Assembly (NCBI GenBank): GCA_018608735.1
Contig: JABAYZ010000229.1
Location: 1-10,967, forward strand
Reading direction: 5' to 3'
Source of the DNA: Flavobacteriaceae bacterium
GTDB taxonomy: Bacteria > Bacteroidota > Bacteroidia > Flavobacteriales > Flavobacteriaceae
DNA length: 10,967 bases
Shown here: positions 1-7,062 of the stretch, in pieces
Layout of the letters: the number at the start of each line of letters is the position of its first letter
Position numbering within the stretch: the first letter of the stretch is position 1
Notes under the pieces: generated by a model
The model's database searches: none
Told to the model about the DNA's origin: nothing
What the model saw: only the letters and a program-made list of their open reading frames with translations
Translations under genes and position numbers: made by a program

Positions 1-266
1 GATATACAAAGTACAATGTTTTTAAAGCTAACATCTAACTTACTGGCTTTTTGTAAATCATAAATTTCAAATACAGTTCCAAAAAGTGTAATATAAATAG
101 CTAATACAACAAGAGGAACCGTATTTTCTACAGATATACTTAAATATTCAAAATCTGTATAAATAGAGAGAATGTAAATTCCCAAAAAAGCCATTAAAAT
201 ATCTAAAAGACCTAAAAGGACTTTTCGCTCCGATATTTCGAAATGGATGCCATTTTTTTGTTTCAT
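1..266 (-). CDS. Polyprenyl-phosphate sugar-1-phosphate transferase (initiating transferase), N-terminal part only
   Basis: I read 88 codons from an ATG at 266-264, running off the left edge of the window. The protein starts MKQKNGIHFEISERK. It has two hydrophobic segments, about residues 16-36 and 50-67, followed by the charged turn EIYDLQKASK (67-76). This layout matches the N-terminal membrane region of the WcaJ/WbaP-like family, which transfers a sugar-1-phosphate from a nucleotide sugar to undecaprenyl phosphate and so starts a repeat unit at the inner membrane. Family members are roughly 450-470 residues and carry the catalytic bacterial sugar transferase domain at the C-terminus, which is outside the window, so the assignment rests on the N-terminus and on context. 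It lies 52 bases after the preceding glycosyltransferase, the widest gap in the operon, and a possible promoter sits in that gap. Two hand-counted 60-base samples (61-180) gave 28 G+C of 120, well below most of the cluster. Confidence 0.72.
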   Translation of the reverse strand, partial: MKQKNGIHFEISERKVLLGLLDILMAFLGIYILSIYTDFEYLSISVENTVPLVVLAIYITLFGTVFEIYDLQKASKLDVSFKNIVLCI

Positions 267-286
267 TGGTCAGATTAATAGCACCG

Positions 287-316
287 TAAAGATAGACCTC
301 TTAAACAAAAAACAAA
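287..316 (-). promoter_or_regulatory. Candidate Bacteroidota-type internal promoter
   Basis: On the minus strand TTTG (316-313) is followed by an 18-base spacer and TATCTTTA (294-287). This resembles the Bacteroidota -33 element TTTG and -7 element TAnnTTTG, with one mismatch in the last base of the -7 box. A start about 7 bases further on would leave a leader of roughly 15 bases before the ATG at 266. It lies in the only sizeable gap between genes and could let the initiating transferase be expressed apart from the long operon. In AT-rich DNA such a match can arise by chance, so this is tentative. Confidence 0.3.
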
Positions 317-318
317 TC

Positions 319-1335
319 TTAAAGTGCTTTAAAAATAGTATGCCATTGATTTTTTAAAGACTGCCAATCAAAACATTCTGCATTTTTCCTAGCATTAGTG
401 GATAAATTCACTCTTAATTTTTCATCTTTAAAAATCCTGATAATATTTTTTGCCATTACATTTGCGTCATTTTTTGGGGACAAGAGACCTTCTTCTTCAT
501 TTTTTATCAAAAAAGGAATACCGCCGACATCGGTACTTGCAATCGGAAAGCCCAATGCCATAGCTTCAATAATACTTAACGGCATATTATCATAATTGGT
601 GGTATTCATGAAGATATTATAATCCTCAGAGATATTAACCCATTCTTCTTTTGTCAATTTACCTGCAAACTTAGTTTTGACACCTATATTTTTTGCATAT
701 GTTTTAACCTTTTCTAAGCTACCATCTGTATCTGGTCCTATCATGCAAAGTTCTGCTTCATGACCCAATTCTTTTAAAAGTATCAAGACGTCTATAGCCA
801 TAATAGGATTATAAATTTTTGAAAACGAACGTACCCAAAGTAACCTGATTGTATTAAATGATTTAGGGTAAACTGCATAGTTTTCTAAAGAAATGCTATT
901 AGGTATATATTCGACATTATCATATCCTTTTTTAGAAAAAGCATTTTTGAGATATATGGAAGGTGAAATATTTTTAAAACTATTATTAAAAATTGAAGCA
1001 GATAATTTTGGGTTTTTCTCTAAACGTTCTGGTAAATTTCCACCATGAAGCACAGGTAGATAAGGAATATTAAGTAATCGACACACTAAACTACAAGTGT
1101 AGGCATAATAAAAATTTTGTGTACTGTAAGTATCTATTAAAACTGCATCCGCCCATTTCGAATTCCATATGCAACTCCATAACATATCTAGTAATCGAAG
1201 AAGTTTGTTTCTTTTCGAAGAAGCATAGCACAGATTATAGCCTTCAGATTCTAGTAATACCCCCAAAACCTGTATAGATGAAATATTGGCTTTAGCCGTG
1301 TTTAAGTTGTTTCCTATGTACAGGAGGTTTTTCAT
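319..1335 (-). CDS. GT4-family glycosyltransferase (GT-B fold), low G+C
   Basis: This is a 338-residue cytoplasmic retaining glycosyltransferase that would add one sugar from a nucleotide donor to the lipid-linked repeat unit. It opens MKNLLYIGNNLNTAK, a typical first strand and loop of the GT-B acceptor domain. LHGGNLPERL (96-105) is the central H-G-G-N signature of this subgroup, and WVRSFSKIYNP (167-177) is the donor phosphate-binding stretch. NYDNMPLSIIEAMALGFPI (247-265) is the donor signature; the usual E(x7)E appears as D249(x7)E257. The next segment STDVGGIPFL is classic for the C-terminal domain. The ATG at 1335 is convincing because MKNLLYIGNN is the expected N-terminus, although it lies 44 bases inside the polymerase gene, which suggests translational coupling. 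Five 60-base samples gave 82 G+C of 300, against 184 of 480 in eight samples from seven other genes, which hints at a separate origin. Sugar specificity cannot be read from sequence. Confidence 0.88.
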   Translation of the reverse strand: MKNLLYIGNNLNTAKANISSIQVLGVLLESEGYNLCYASSKRNKLLRLLDMLWSCIWNSKWADAVLIDTYSTQNFYYAYTCSLVCRLLNIPYLPVLHGGNLPERLEKNPKLSASIFNNSFKNISPSIYLKNAFSKKGYDNVEYIPNSISLENYAVYPKSFNTIRLLWVRSFSKIYNPIMAIDVLILLKELGHEAELCMIGPDTDGSLEKVKTYAKNIGVKTKFAGKLTKEEWVNISEDYNIFMNTTNYDNMPLSIIEAMALGFPIASTDVGGIPFLIKNEEEGLLSPKNDANVMAKNIIRIFKDEKLRVNLSTNARKNAECFDWQSLKNQWHTIFKAL

Positions 1336-2662
1336 ATGTTACATTTAGTAAAGCCAAAGCATATAAAACAGCTGGAGCGGCAATACGAATTCCGGAGTGA
1401 TTAATTGTGGCAAACCAAAATGCCAAAAAGGAAAAGAAAAAAATATTCCGTCGGTTATTAGCACGATAGCTTAAGGGCTTCAATAGCAAAATCAATAAAC
1501 AAATGATGCCAAATAAACCATGTTCAGATAGTAGTCGACCAATTTCGTTGTGTGATGGCAATCGTTGTCCTGTTTCTTCTATACGCTTGTCTTTTACCCT
1601 AGAGGCTCCAATACCTAAAAACGGATTTTCAATAAATCCATCTATCTCCTCAATAAATAAATCCAATCGTCCTGTGGCTAAATCTTTCTTTTCACGACCT
1701 AAAGCATCTTGGTTGGCATAACGCTTGTCGATTAAACCTCTGGTTTGGTTAGAACTAATGACCCATGTGGCGCCTAAAATTCCGCCCAATAAAATCACGG
1801 ACACAAATAACGGAACCAATCGTCTTACGCGTATTTTTATGGCAACCGTTCCTAAAAAAGCCAAAACAACTATTGCTGCAACCAAAACACCACCACGACT
1901 AAAGGTCACAATAGCTCTAAAAGCCATTGCACTTAAAATCACAAGATTCAAAATTTTTAAAAAGAGACTTGGCGATTTTAAAACCAATCTCACCGTGATA
2001 CAAAACATACCCAAACCTAAGATTGTTGATACTTGATTTGGCCCAAAACCTCCAGATAACGCTGAGTTAGATGCTGTACCACTTAATCGGTCCTTTATAG
2101 AAGGTGTGTACAAAAACAAATAGGTAGTTGTAGATATGATAGGTAGTAAAATATACAGAATAAGTTTATGAACTTGCTGATGTGTCACTTTACGGTCGTA
2201 ACAAAAAAGGGCTGCTAAACCCAAACAAACGGGTCCGCTTAATACAAAGAGAATATTGGTTCTAAAGTTCGCAGAAAACGAAAGTGTGGTTGATGCTACG
2301 ACTATAGACGGTATTAATAAAACCAAATATATAAAGTAGGCATAACCTTTCCCCGAAACACCGCGATAAAACATGCCTATTAATACAAAAAGAATCACCA
2401 AATATTTTGATGCTTCATAGGCCAAACCACCTTTGGTCATCCGGAATAATATTTCAATACCGCAAAAATAAGCACAACCCAAAAGCACATTCATGGTAAG
2501 CTCTCGAGGTTTAGACATCACAATACGGTATAAAAAATACCCCATGATTGCCAAAAAGAAAATTTTAGCAAACGGCTTAAACACAAAGAATACCAAACCT
2601 AAGCCAATATGAAAAATGACCAGTTGTGTGTATCTATCTATTTGTAATAAGCGTTGTCTCAC
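1292..2662 (-). CDS. O-antigen polymerase/ligase family membrane protein (Wzy/WaaL type)
   Basis: This 456-residue polytopic protein has around ten or more hydrophobic segments, from about residue 14 to 440. It has the features of the O-antigen ligase/polymerase family (PF04932 type): TFSRGG (253-258) at the end of a membrane segment, then a large loop (about 300-380) with GRLDLF (331-336), NPFLGIGASRV (346-356) and SHNEIGRLLSEHGLFG (370-385). These proteins act on the periplasmic side, where Wzy joins lipid-linked repeat units into polymer and WaaL moves finished chains onto lipid A core. Sequence alone does not separate the two. Inside a cluster with an initiating transferase and many glycosyltransferases, Wzy is the more likely role. 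The ATG at 2662 is 6 bases after the upstream stop, and its last 44 bases overlap the next gene. G+C samples here are near 40 percent, clearly above those of the downstream gene. Confidence 0.87.
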   Translation of the reverse strand: MRQRLLQIDRYTQLVIFHIGLGLVFFVFKPFAKIFFLAIMGYFLYRIVMSKPRELTMNVLLGCAYFCGIEILFRMTKGGLAYEASKYLVILFVLIGMFYRGVSGKGYAYFIYLVLLIPSIVVASTTLSFSANFRTNILFVLSGPVCLGLAALFCYDRKVTHQQVHKLILYILLPIISTTTYLFLYTPSIKDRLSGTASNSALSGGFGPNQVSTILGLGMFCITVRLVLKSPSLFLKILNLVILSAMAFRAIVTFSRGGVLVAAIVVLAFLGTVAIKIRVRRLVPLFVSVILLGGILGATWVISSNQTRGLIDKRYANQDALGREKKDLATGRLDLFIEEIDGFIENPFLGIGASRVKDKRIEETGQRLPSHNEIGRLLSEHGLFGIICLLILLLKPLSYRANNRRNIFFFSFLAFWFATINHSGIRIAAPAVLYALALLNVTYEKPPVHRKQLKHG

Positions 2663-2668
2663 TGTGGT

Positions 2669-3796
2669 CTAAGATAAGAGTTCTGAAAGAATTCGCTGCG
2701 TATAATGCTCAAAAGTAAAACGCTTGGCAAAATCTTGGCTATGCATCAACAAATTGGAATAATCTTCCGTACTAAGCTGAAGTGCACGTTGCAATTGTAA
2801 AAGCATCCCTTCTGAAGTTATTGGCGAAACGATATAACCATTTTCACCATCTTTAACATATTGTGCTATTGCTGAAACATCAGAAACAATCGGAATACAA
2901 CCATAATTTGAAGCCTCTGCAATCACCTTAGGAAAACCTTCCGAAGCAGAAGTTGGCATTAAAAAAAAATGGCTTCTTTTATAAATATCGAAGACTGCCT
3001 CTCTATTTAGATAACCGTGAAACTTAAAATTGATATCGGATGATTGCGCCTTTAGTTCAAATTTAGCTTTTTCTTTACCGTCTCCTACCAAATGTACGTC
3101 TCCTAAGCTACTTTTCTGAATTTCAGTCAAACTATTAAAAGCTTCAATAATTCGCCCAACACCTTTCGGAGTTTCTAAACGGCCAACATAACAGAAATTT
3201 AGTTTATCCTCTAATTGCTTTTGTGAAATAACAGTTTTACCTTTTGTCAAATCGTCTTCAGTCAAACAAGGATTTTCAAAAGTCAAGCAATGCTTGGGCT
3301 GATTTGGCCAAGCCCCATTAATAGTCACCGTTCGAGATTGGTTCTTTAATAACCAACGTTGCAATCGATAACCCAATGGTGGCCGCTCTTGATTCCAATT
3401 TCCGGCATATTTATACCAGCCTTTTTTCTGGGAAAACCAAGTTAAATACGGAATTAAATAAACCCCAATTCCAGTAGGAGTTCTAAGCTGAAAAGCATCT
3501 GCATTTCTTATAGATTTCCGAACCATTGAAATCACTTTAGGAATGTATAAAATCGATTTTAACTTACTAAATATTGAAGCGCCTCCTAAAACAGGCAAAG
3601 CCACAAAATGGATATTATCATGACTATATGCTGCTGAACTTTTAGGAGCTATACCACTATGAAGCATAGCAACATGTGTAATAGATTCAAAATGTGACGC
3701 TAAATGATTGATTTCATTTACAGTTGGACTCCAACCAACGATTGTACCGTCTGTCTTTTTGTAATGCTCTGTATGTGATATAATCAGGAGTCTCAT
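2669..3796 (-). CDS. GT4-family glycosyltransferase with an internal T9 tract
   Basis: This is a 375-residue GT-B glycosyltransferase, predicted cytoplasmic or membrane-associated, that adds one sugar to the growing unit. The N-terminal half is less conserved (MRLLIISHTEHYKK; GNWNQERPPLGYRLQRWLL at 132-150). The C-terminal donor domain is clear: YVGRLETPKGVGRIIEAF (203-220) binds donor phosphate, VGDGKEK (237-243) ends a strand, and SEGFPKVIAEASNYG (285-299) holds the E286(x7)E294 signature, followed by PIVSDVSAIAQYVKDGENG. The start ATG (3796-3794) overlaps the upstream stop as ATGA, which suggests coupled translation. Residues 276-279 (HFFL) are encoded across a run of nine T; losing one T makes TAA at once, and gaining one T gives TAA about 11 codons later, both before E294. 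The gene is intact as given. Donor and linkage are unknown. Confidence 0.88.
   Translation of the reverse strand: MRLLIISHTEHYKKTDGTIVGWSPTVNEINHLASHFESITHVAMLHSGIAPKSSAAYSHDNIHFVALPVLGGASIFSKLKSILYIPKVISMVRKSIRNADAFQLRTPTGIGVYLIPYLTWFSQKKGWYKYAGNWNQERPPLGYRLQRWLLKNQSRTVTINGAWPNQPKHCLTFENPCLTEDDLTKGKTVISQKQLEDKLNFCYVGRLETPKGVGRIIEAFNSLTEIQKSSLGDVHLVGDGKEKAKFELKAQSSDINFKFHGYLNREAVFDIYKRSHFFLMPTSASEGFPKVIAEASNYGCIPIVSDVSAIAQYVKDGENGYIVSPITSEGMLLQLQRALQLSTEDYSNLLMHSQDFAKRFTFEHYTQRILSELLS
2961..2969. repeat. Homopolymer tract A9 (T9 in the coding strand)
   Basis: Nine consecutive A on the plus strand read as T9 in the glycosyltransferase gene, spanning codons 276-279 (CAT TTT TTT TTA). It is the longest single-base run I noticed in the window; others reach 7. 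With eight T the frame reads CAT TTT TTT TAA. With ten T it reads on for 11 codons from the tract and meets TAA. Either way the protein is truncated upstream of its full donor-binding signature, so the tract could act as an on/off slippage site, though chance occurrence in AT-rich DNA is possible. Confidence 0.85.
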
Positions 3797-4899
3797 TCTT
3801 CTATGCTATCAATATATCCTGTGATAATATTATTCCATTTATGAGCTTCTGCCCATTTTTGAGCATGCAGTTGAAAGTGCTTTTTATTTTCAAGAATGGT
3901 AGTAATAGCCTTTATAAACGCTTCAGAATCATTGGCTTTGATTAAAATTCCAGATTTACCATCAGAAATAGCATCTTCAATACCGCAATTTGTTGCGCCA
4001 ATGGTTGGTAATCCAAAATGATTGGCTTCAATTAAAGCAATACCAAAACCCTCAACGTCTCCAGTTTTTGTGGTTTGACTAAGCATGACACAAATATCGG
4101 AATGTTTATAAAATGCATTTAATTCAGCATGATTTACATGTCCGTGAAATGTGACATGTTCTGCCACCCCTAAACTTTCAGCCAATTGCTGAAATTGTTC
4201 AGTCTCCGTATTAAATCCTACACAATGGTAATGGATGTTCGGAAATTGTTCTACGAGTTTTGGTAAATGTTTAATTACATTCGCTTGGCCTTTTCGTTCA
4301 GTAACATTCCCAACAGTTAAAAGCTTGGGATGTCCTTCTAATTGAAGTGAAACGTCTGCTTCTACATCTTGATTTGATAGCGAAAATCCATTAGGAATAA
4401 CGGTAATACTCTTGAGTTCCAAATCAGCAACTAAATCTTTTGTAAAGTTTGAAACCGCAACAACCTTATCAAATCGCTTTAAAGATTTATTAATAGATTT
4501 TCGCAATCTAATATCGGAAAAATTCACTTCAGTACCGTGAATTATGGCTATAGTCTCAATAGAATGTAAGGACTTTAAAAACGCACCTACCCAAAGTGGG
4601 AATTTCCCTGAACACATTAAAATATCAGCCGATTTAGAAAATTTATAAGCCAACCAAATTCGTTTGAGATACATCAAAGCTCGTGGCGATTTTAAACGCA
4701 CGCGGTATATTTTGCTTTTTAATTCGGAATCAAATTTAGTTTCATTGGCTTTACTGTCCCGCTGGTCTGCAATAACAGAAACCCGATAACCAGATTGCGC
4801 CAATTGCTCCGCCAGATTATAAGCGTGATTGCCAATACCACCGGGCAAAGGTGGAAATTCGGACGTTAAAAGGACGATATGTTTTTTGTATTCTGTCAC
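3793..4899 (-). CDS. GT4-family glycosyltransferase, GTG start coupled to the upstream stop
   Basis: This 368-residue GT-B protein shows both halves of the fold well. SEFPPLPGGIGNHAYNLAEQ (13-32) is the N-terminal glycine-rich loop typical of PimB-like GT4 enzymes, IIHGTE (119-124) is the central His motif, and AVSNFTKDLV and VIPNGF (168-172) lead to the linker. TVGNVTERKG (195-204) is the donor phosphate site. DVEGFGIALIEANHFGLPTI (281-300) holds E283(x7)E291, followed by GATNCGIEDAI. It would add one sugar to the lipid-linked oligosaccharide at the cytoplasmic face. The start codon is GTG (4899-4897) in the arrangement TAGTG, where the G closes the upstream TAG stop. No nearby ATG would keep the PPLPGGIG loop (the next Met is residue 76), so GTG is well supported. 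The 3' end overlaps the next gene by four bases (ATGA). Confidence 0.9.
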   Translation of the reverse strand: MTEYKKHIVLLTSEFPPLPGGIGNHAYNLAEQLAQSGYRVSVIADQRDSKANETKFDSELKSKIYRVRLKSPRALMYLKRIWLAYKFSKSADILMCSGKFPLWVGAFLKSLHSIETIAIIHGTEVNFSDIRLRKSINKSLKRFDKVVAVSNFTKDLVADLELKSITVIPNGFSLSNQDVEADVSLQLEGHPKLLTVGNVTERKGQANVIKHLPKLVEQFPNIHYHCVGFNTETEQFQQLAESLGVAEHVTFHGHVNHAELNAFYKHSDICVMLSQTTKTGDVEGFGIALIEANHFGLPTIGATNCGIEDAISDGKSGILIKANDSEAFIKAITTILENKKHFQLHAQKWAEAHKWNNIITGYIDSIEE

Positions 4900-6218
4900 T
4901 AAAGCATTTTAATTTTTGGGCCTTCTTTTAATTTCTTGGACGCTAATCGCCATGACTTTACCACCTGAAATACGATAAAAGGCGATAGTAAAACCGCAAC
5001 AAAACTACTTAGTAGTAACATCAACTTATTGCTTTTGTATTTGTAAGGCAACACAGAAATAGGTACAGTTCTTAAGACAGAAAGTAAGCTCTTCTTCCTT
5101 CCAAAATAACGTCTAAAAAAATAAAGAACACTTGGTATTGGTCGCGGTTGAAATAAATTTTTAGTCCGGAAGGCGTCCCAACTTCCCATATCTCGTAATC
5201 CACCAGAACCGACTTTAAGATGCAAACGCTTCGCATAAGGATTGGATATGTTTTTATAACCATTAGTAAACGCACGTAAACCAAATTCGCCATCACCCAT
5301 ACGCTGTTTTTCGAACTGTCGGTCAAATAATCCGATAGCTTTAAAAATGGATTTCTTTAAAAGCACATTCCCAGTATCTAATTGGTCGCTAATTTTAAAA
5401 TGCGCATAATGTGCTGGGGTTTTATCCCCAACTTTAGAAATGGACACACCTGAAGAAATATCGGCTTTAAAATAATCCAATGTTTTTAAATGCTGTGTTA
5501 TCCAATCGTTTTCAATGCGACTATCATCATCAAACAGCAAAATATAATCGCCTTTAGATTTCGTAATAGCGTTATTTCGCGCCAACCACAGGGCTTTTTC
5601 TTTCTGGTATTCTGCATGTAAATCTAAGTTATAACCCTTATAAAATTCGTTTTGAAAAGGTTGGGATTGATCAATGACGATAACTTCAAAATTGGTATAA
5701 TCTTGCTTTTCTAAATCTTTCAAAACATCTTTTAGATATTCGTAGCGATTAAGTGTTGGGATGATAACTGATACCAGTGGTTTAGATGTAAGAAGCGGGC
5801 TTTCAAAATTTGTATAATCAGTATAAGCTACCGTTTCAGAACCTGATGTATATCTTGAAACATGTGTTGTTCCCAAGTAACCTTTGACCTCTTTTATTGG
5901 ATTATTAAAACTTAAAATTCGGATTACAAAAACGTAGAATACCCAAACTTTGTTAAAATACTTTCTAGAAAACACGTAATTATCATAAACTGAAAGTGAT
6001 TCAACTGTATCAATACACTTATCAAAATTGATATATCCGTTTTGAATAGCGCGCCAAGATTGGTCATACGATTTAGCCAACTCTGACCTGTATCGCAAAT
6101 CTTTTTCAAAATTTAAATGGATATAATCATCGGCTTTAGGAAATACCAAGTTTCCTTTTTTAGTTTTTAGACCAAAATAGTGCGTCGGTTGTAGATATTT
6201 TAGGAAACTAAATAGCAT
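4899..6218 (-). CDS. GT2-family glycosyltransferase with N-terminal extension and C-terminal membrane anchor
   Basis: This 439-residue protein has a GT-A catalytic domain starting near 148: LVSVIIPTLNRYEYLKDVL (148-166), VIVIDQSQP with D183, then FDDDSRIENDW (229-239), whose Asp cluster binds the metal and nucleotide sugar. DTGNVLLKKSIFKAIGLFDR (281-300) and RMGDGEFGLRAF (306-317) form the acceptor/base region, and RLHLKVGSGGLRDMGSWDAF follows. It lies outside the ORF shadows and is the only inverting-type (GT2) enzyme among the six transferases here. About 145 residues precede the catalytic domain, with a short hydrophobic patch near 91-104; I recall similar extensions in flavobacterial homologues but do not know their role. 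A hydrophobic segment at about 398-421 followed by a basic tail suggests inner-membrane anchoring. The ATG at 6218 overlaps the methyltransferase gene by 11 bases, and the stop TAG shares its G with the next GTG start. Confidence 0.9.
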   Translation of the reverse strand: MLFSFLKYLQPTHYFGLKTKKGNLVFPKADDYIHLNFEKDLRYRSELAKSYDQSWRAIQNGYINFDKCIDTVESLSVYDNYVFSRKYFNKVWVFYVFVIRILSFNNPIKEVKGYLGTTHVSRYTSGSETVAYTDYTNFESPLLTSKPLVSVIIPTLNRYEYLKDVLKDLEKQDYTNFEVIVIDQSQPFQNEFYKGYNLDLHAEYQKEKALWLARNNAITKSKGDYILLFDDDSRIENDWITQHLKTLDYFKADISSGVSISKVGDKTPAHYAHFKISDQLDTGNVLLKKSIFKAIGLFDRQFEKQRMGDGEFGLRAFTNGYKNISNPYAKRLHLKVGSGGLRDMGSWDAFRTKNLFQPRPIPSVLYFFRRYFGRKKSLLSVLRTVPISVLPYKYKSNKLMLLLSSFVAVLLSPFIVFQVVKSWRLASKKLKEGPKIKML

Positions 6219-7062
6219 CTCTTCTCAGTGTTTTAGGTACACAAAAAACATTTAGAGGTAGCACACCATTTCCTTCAAATAACTGAAGTTTCATATCGTA
6301 AATATCATAATCGATAGTCTTGAAAAAATCAATGATGTTTTTATCTTCATTGGTTTCTACAATGACAATGGATTGATTTCGTCGCAAAATGGATGCGGCA
6401 CCTTTCAAGATATCCAACTCTATACCATCGACATCAATTTTTATTAAATCGATGTTAGAAATTTGATGTTCTATAGTAAATTCATCTAACGTAATCATAT
6501 CAATAGCATAGCTTTCAAATGCAGCTGACATCGCTTCTGTATTAGATGAAAATGCACTCGTATTCAATTTCACTGTTTCTTTTTTTGAGCCAACGGCTAA
6601 ATTGAAAACTTTAAAATTCGTATTAAATTTAGAATTCGAGGCTATCGTTTTCTGAATAGAACCGTAAAGATTTTTATTTGGCTCAAAAGCCAAAACATTT
6701 CCTTTTGAAGCTATAGAATCTGCCCAAACCGAAGCCAAATAGCCAAAATTAGAACCCACATCAAGCACGCATAAATCAGTTCTATCAGGAAAATACAAAT
6801 CAGTTAATGATAAACTATTACGTAAAACCGTATTCTCAATACCAACGTGTTTCACTTTAGAGGCGATTTTAATCGAGGCTACAAAATTGAAACTTACAAG
6901 ATGATTTCCATAGGCTCTGTTGACTAAAACTTTTGCAGTTTTAAAGCCTTTTTTTGAGTAAAGCAGTTTCTGCCTTAAACCTTTGAGGATTTTTGACTGT
7001 CCTAAACTCTGCTTTAGCGTCTTGGGAACCAAACCATATATATTGACCAAAAGTCTATTCAT
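6208..7062 (-). CDS. FkbM-family SAM-dependent methyltransferase
   Basis: This 284-residue protein has a basic N-terminal region of about 90 residues followed by a Rossmann methyltransferase domain. VLDVGSNFGYLA (99-110) is the SAM-binding glycine loop, AFEPN (125-129) carries the acidic residue expected to bind the SAM ribose, LAVGSKKETVKL (155-166) is a typical later strand, and MITLDEF (189-195) followed by IDLIKIDVDGIELDILKGA (204-222) is the hallmark C-terminal signature of the FkbM/Methyltransf_21 family. Members usually O-methylate hydroxyl groups on sugars or natural products, so here it probably methylates a sugar of the repeat unit, either on the lipid-linked intermediate or on a nucleotide sugar. 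The sugar and position cannot be told. The start ATG (7062-7060) overlaps the upstream stop as ATGAATAG, and the gene's end overlaps the GT2 start by 11 bases, so it sits within a coupled run. Confidence 0.9.
   Translation of the reverse strand: MNRLLVNIYGLVPKTLKQSLGQSKILKGLRQKLLYSKKGFKTAKVLVNRAYGNHLVSFNFVASIKIASKVKHVGIENTVLRNSLSLTDLYFPDRTDLCVLDVGSNFGYLASVWADSIASKGNVLAFEPNKNLYGSIQKTIASNSKFNTNFKVFNLAVGSKKETVKLNTSAFSSNTEAMSAAFESYAIDMITLDEFTIEHQISNIDLIKIDVDGIELDILKGAASILRRNQSIVIVETNEDKNIIDFFKTIDYDIYDMKLQLFEGNGVLPLNVFCVPKTLRRDAI

Noticed and set aside
253..259. Run of seven A near the start of the initiating transferase (plus-strand T7)
   Set aside because: Seven bases is common in DNA this AT-rich, and several runs of similar length occur elsewhere in the window; I do not treat it as a slippage switch.
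398..595. Open frame on the plus strand
   Set aside because: It lies wholly antisense to the GT4 gene with a clear glycosyltransferase signature, and its predicted product has no recognisable domain.
1503..2036. Two plus-strand open frames (1503-1721 and 1725-2036)
   Set aside because: Both are antisense to the membrane polymerase gene, whose hydrophobic codon bias easily leaves open frames on the opposite strand; the products look like low-complexity, basic mirror peptides.
5072..6109. Minus-strand open frames at 5072-5326 and 5924-6109
   Set aside because: They are out-of-frame readings inside the GT2 gene, which has strong catalytic motifs in its own frame.
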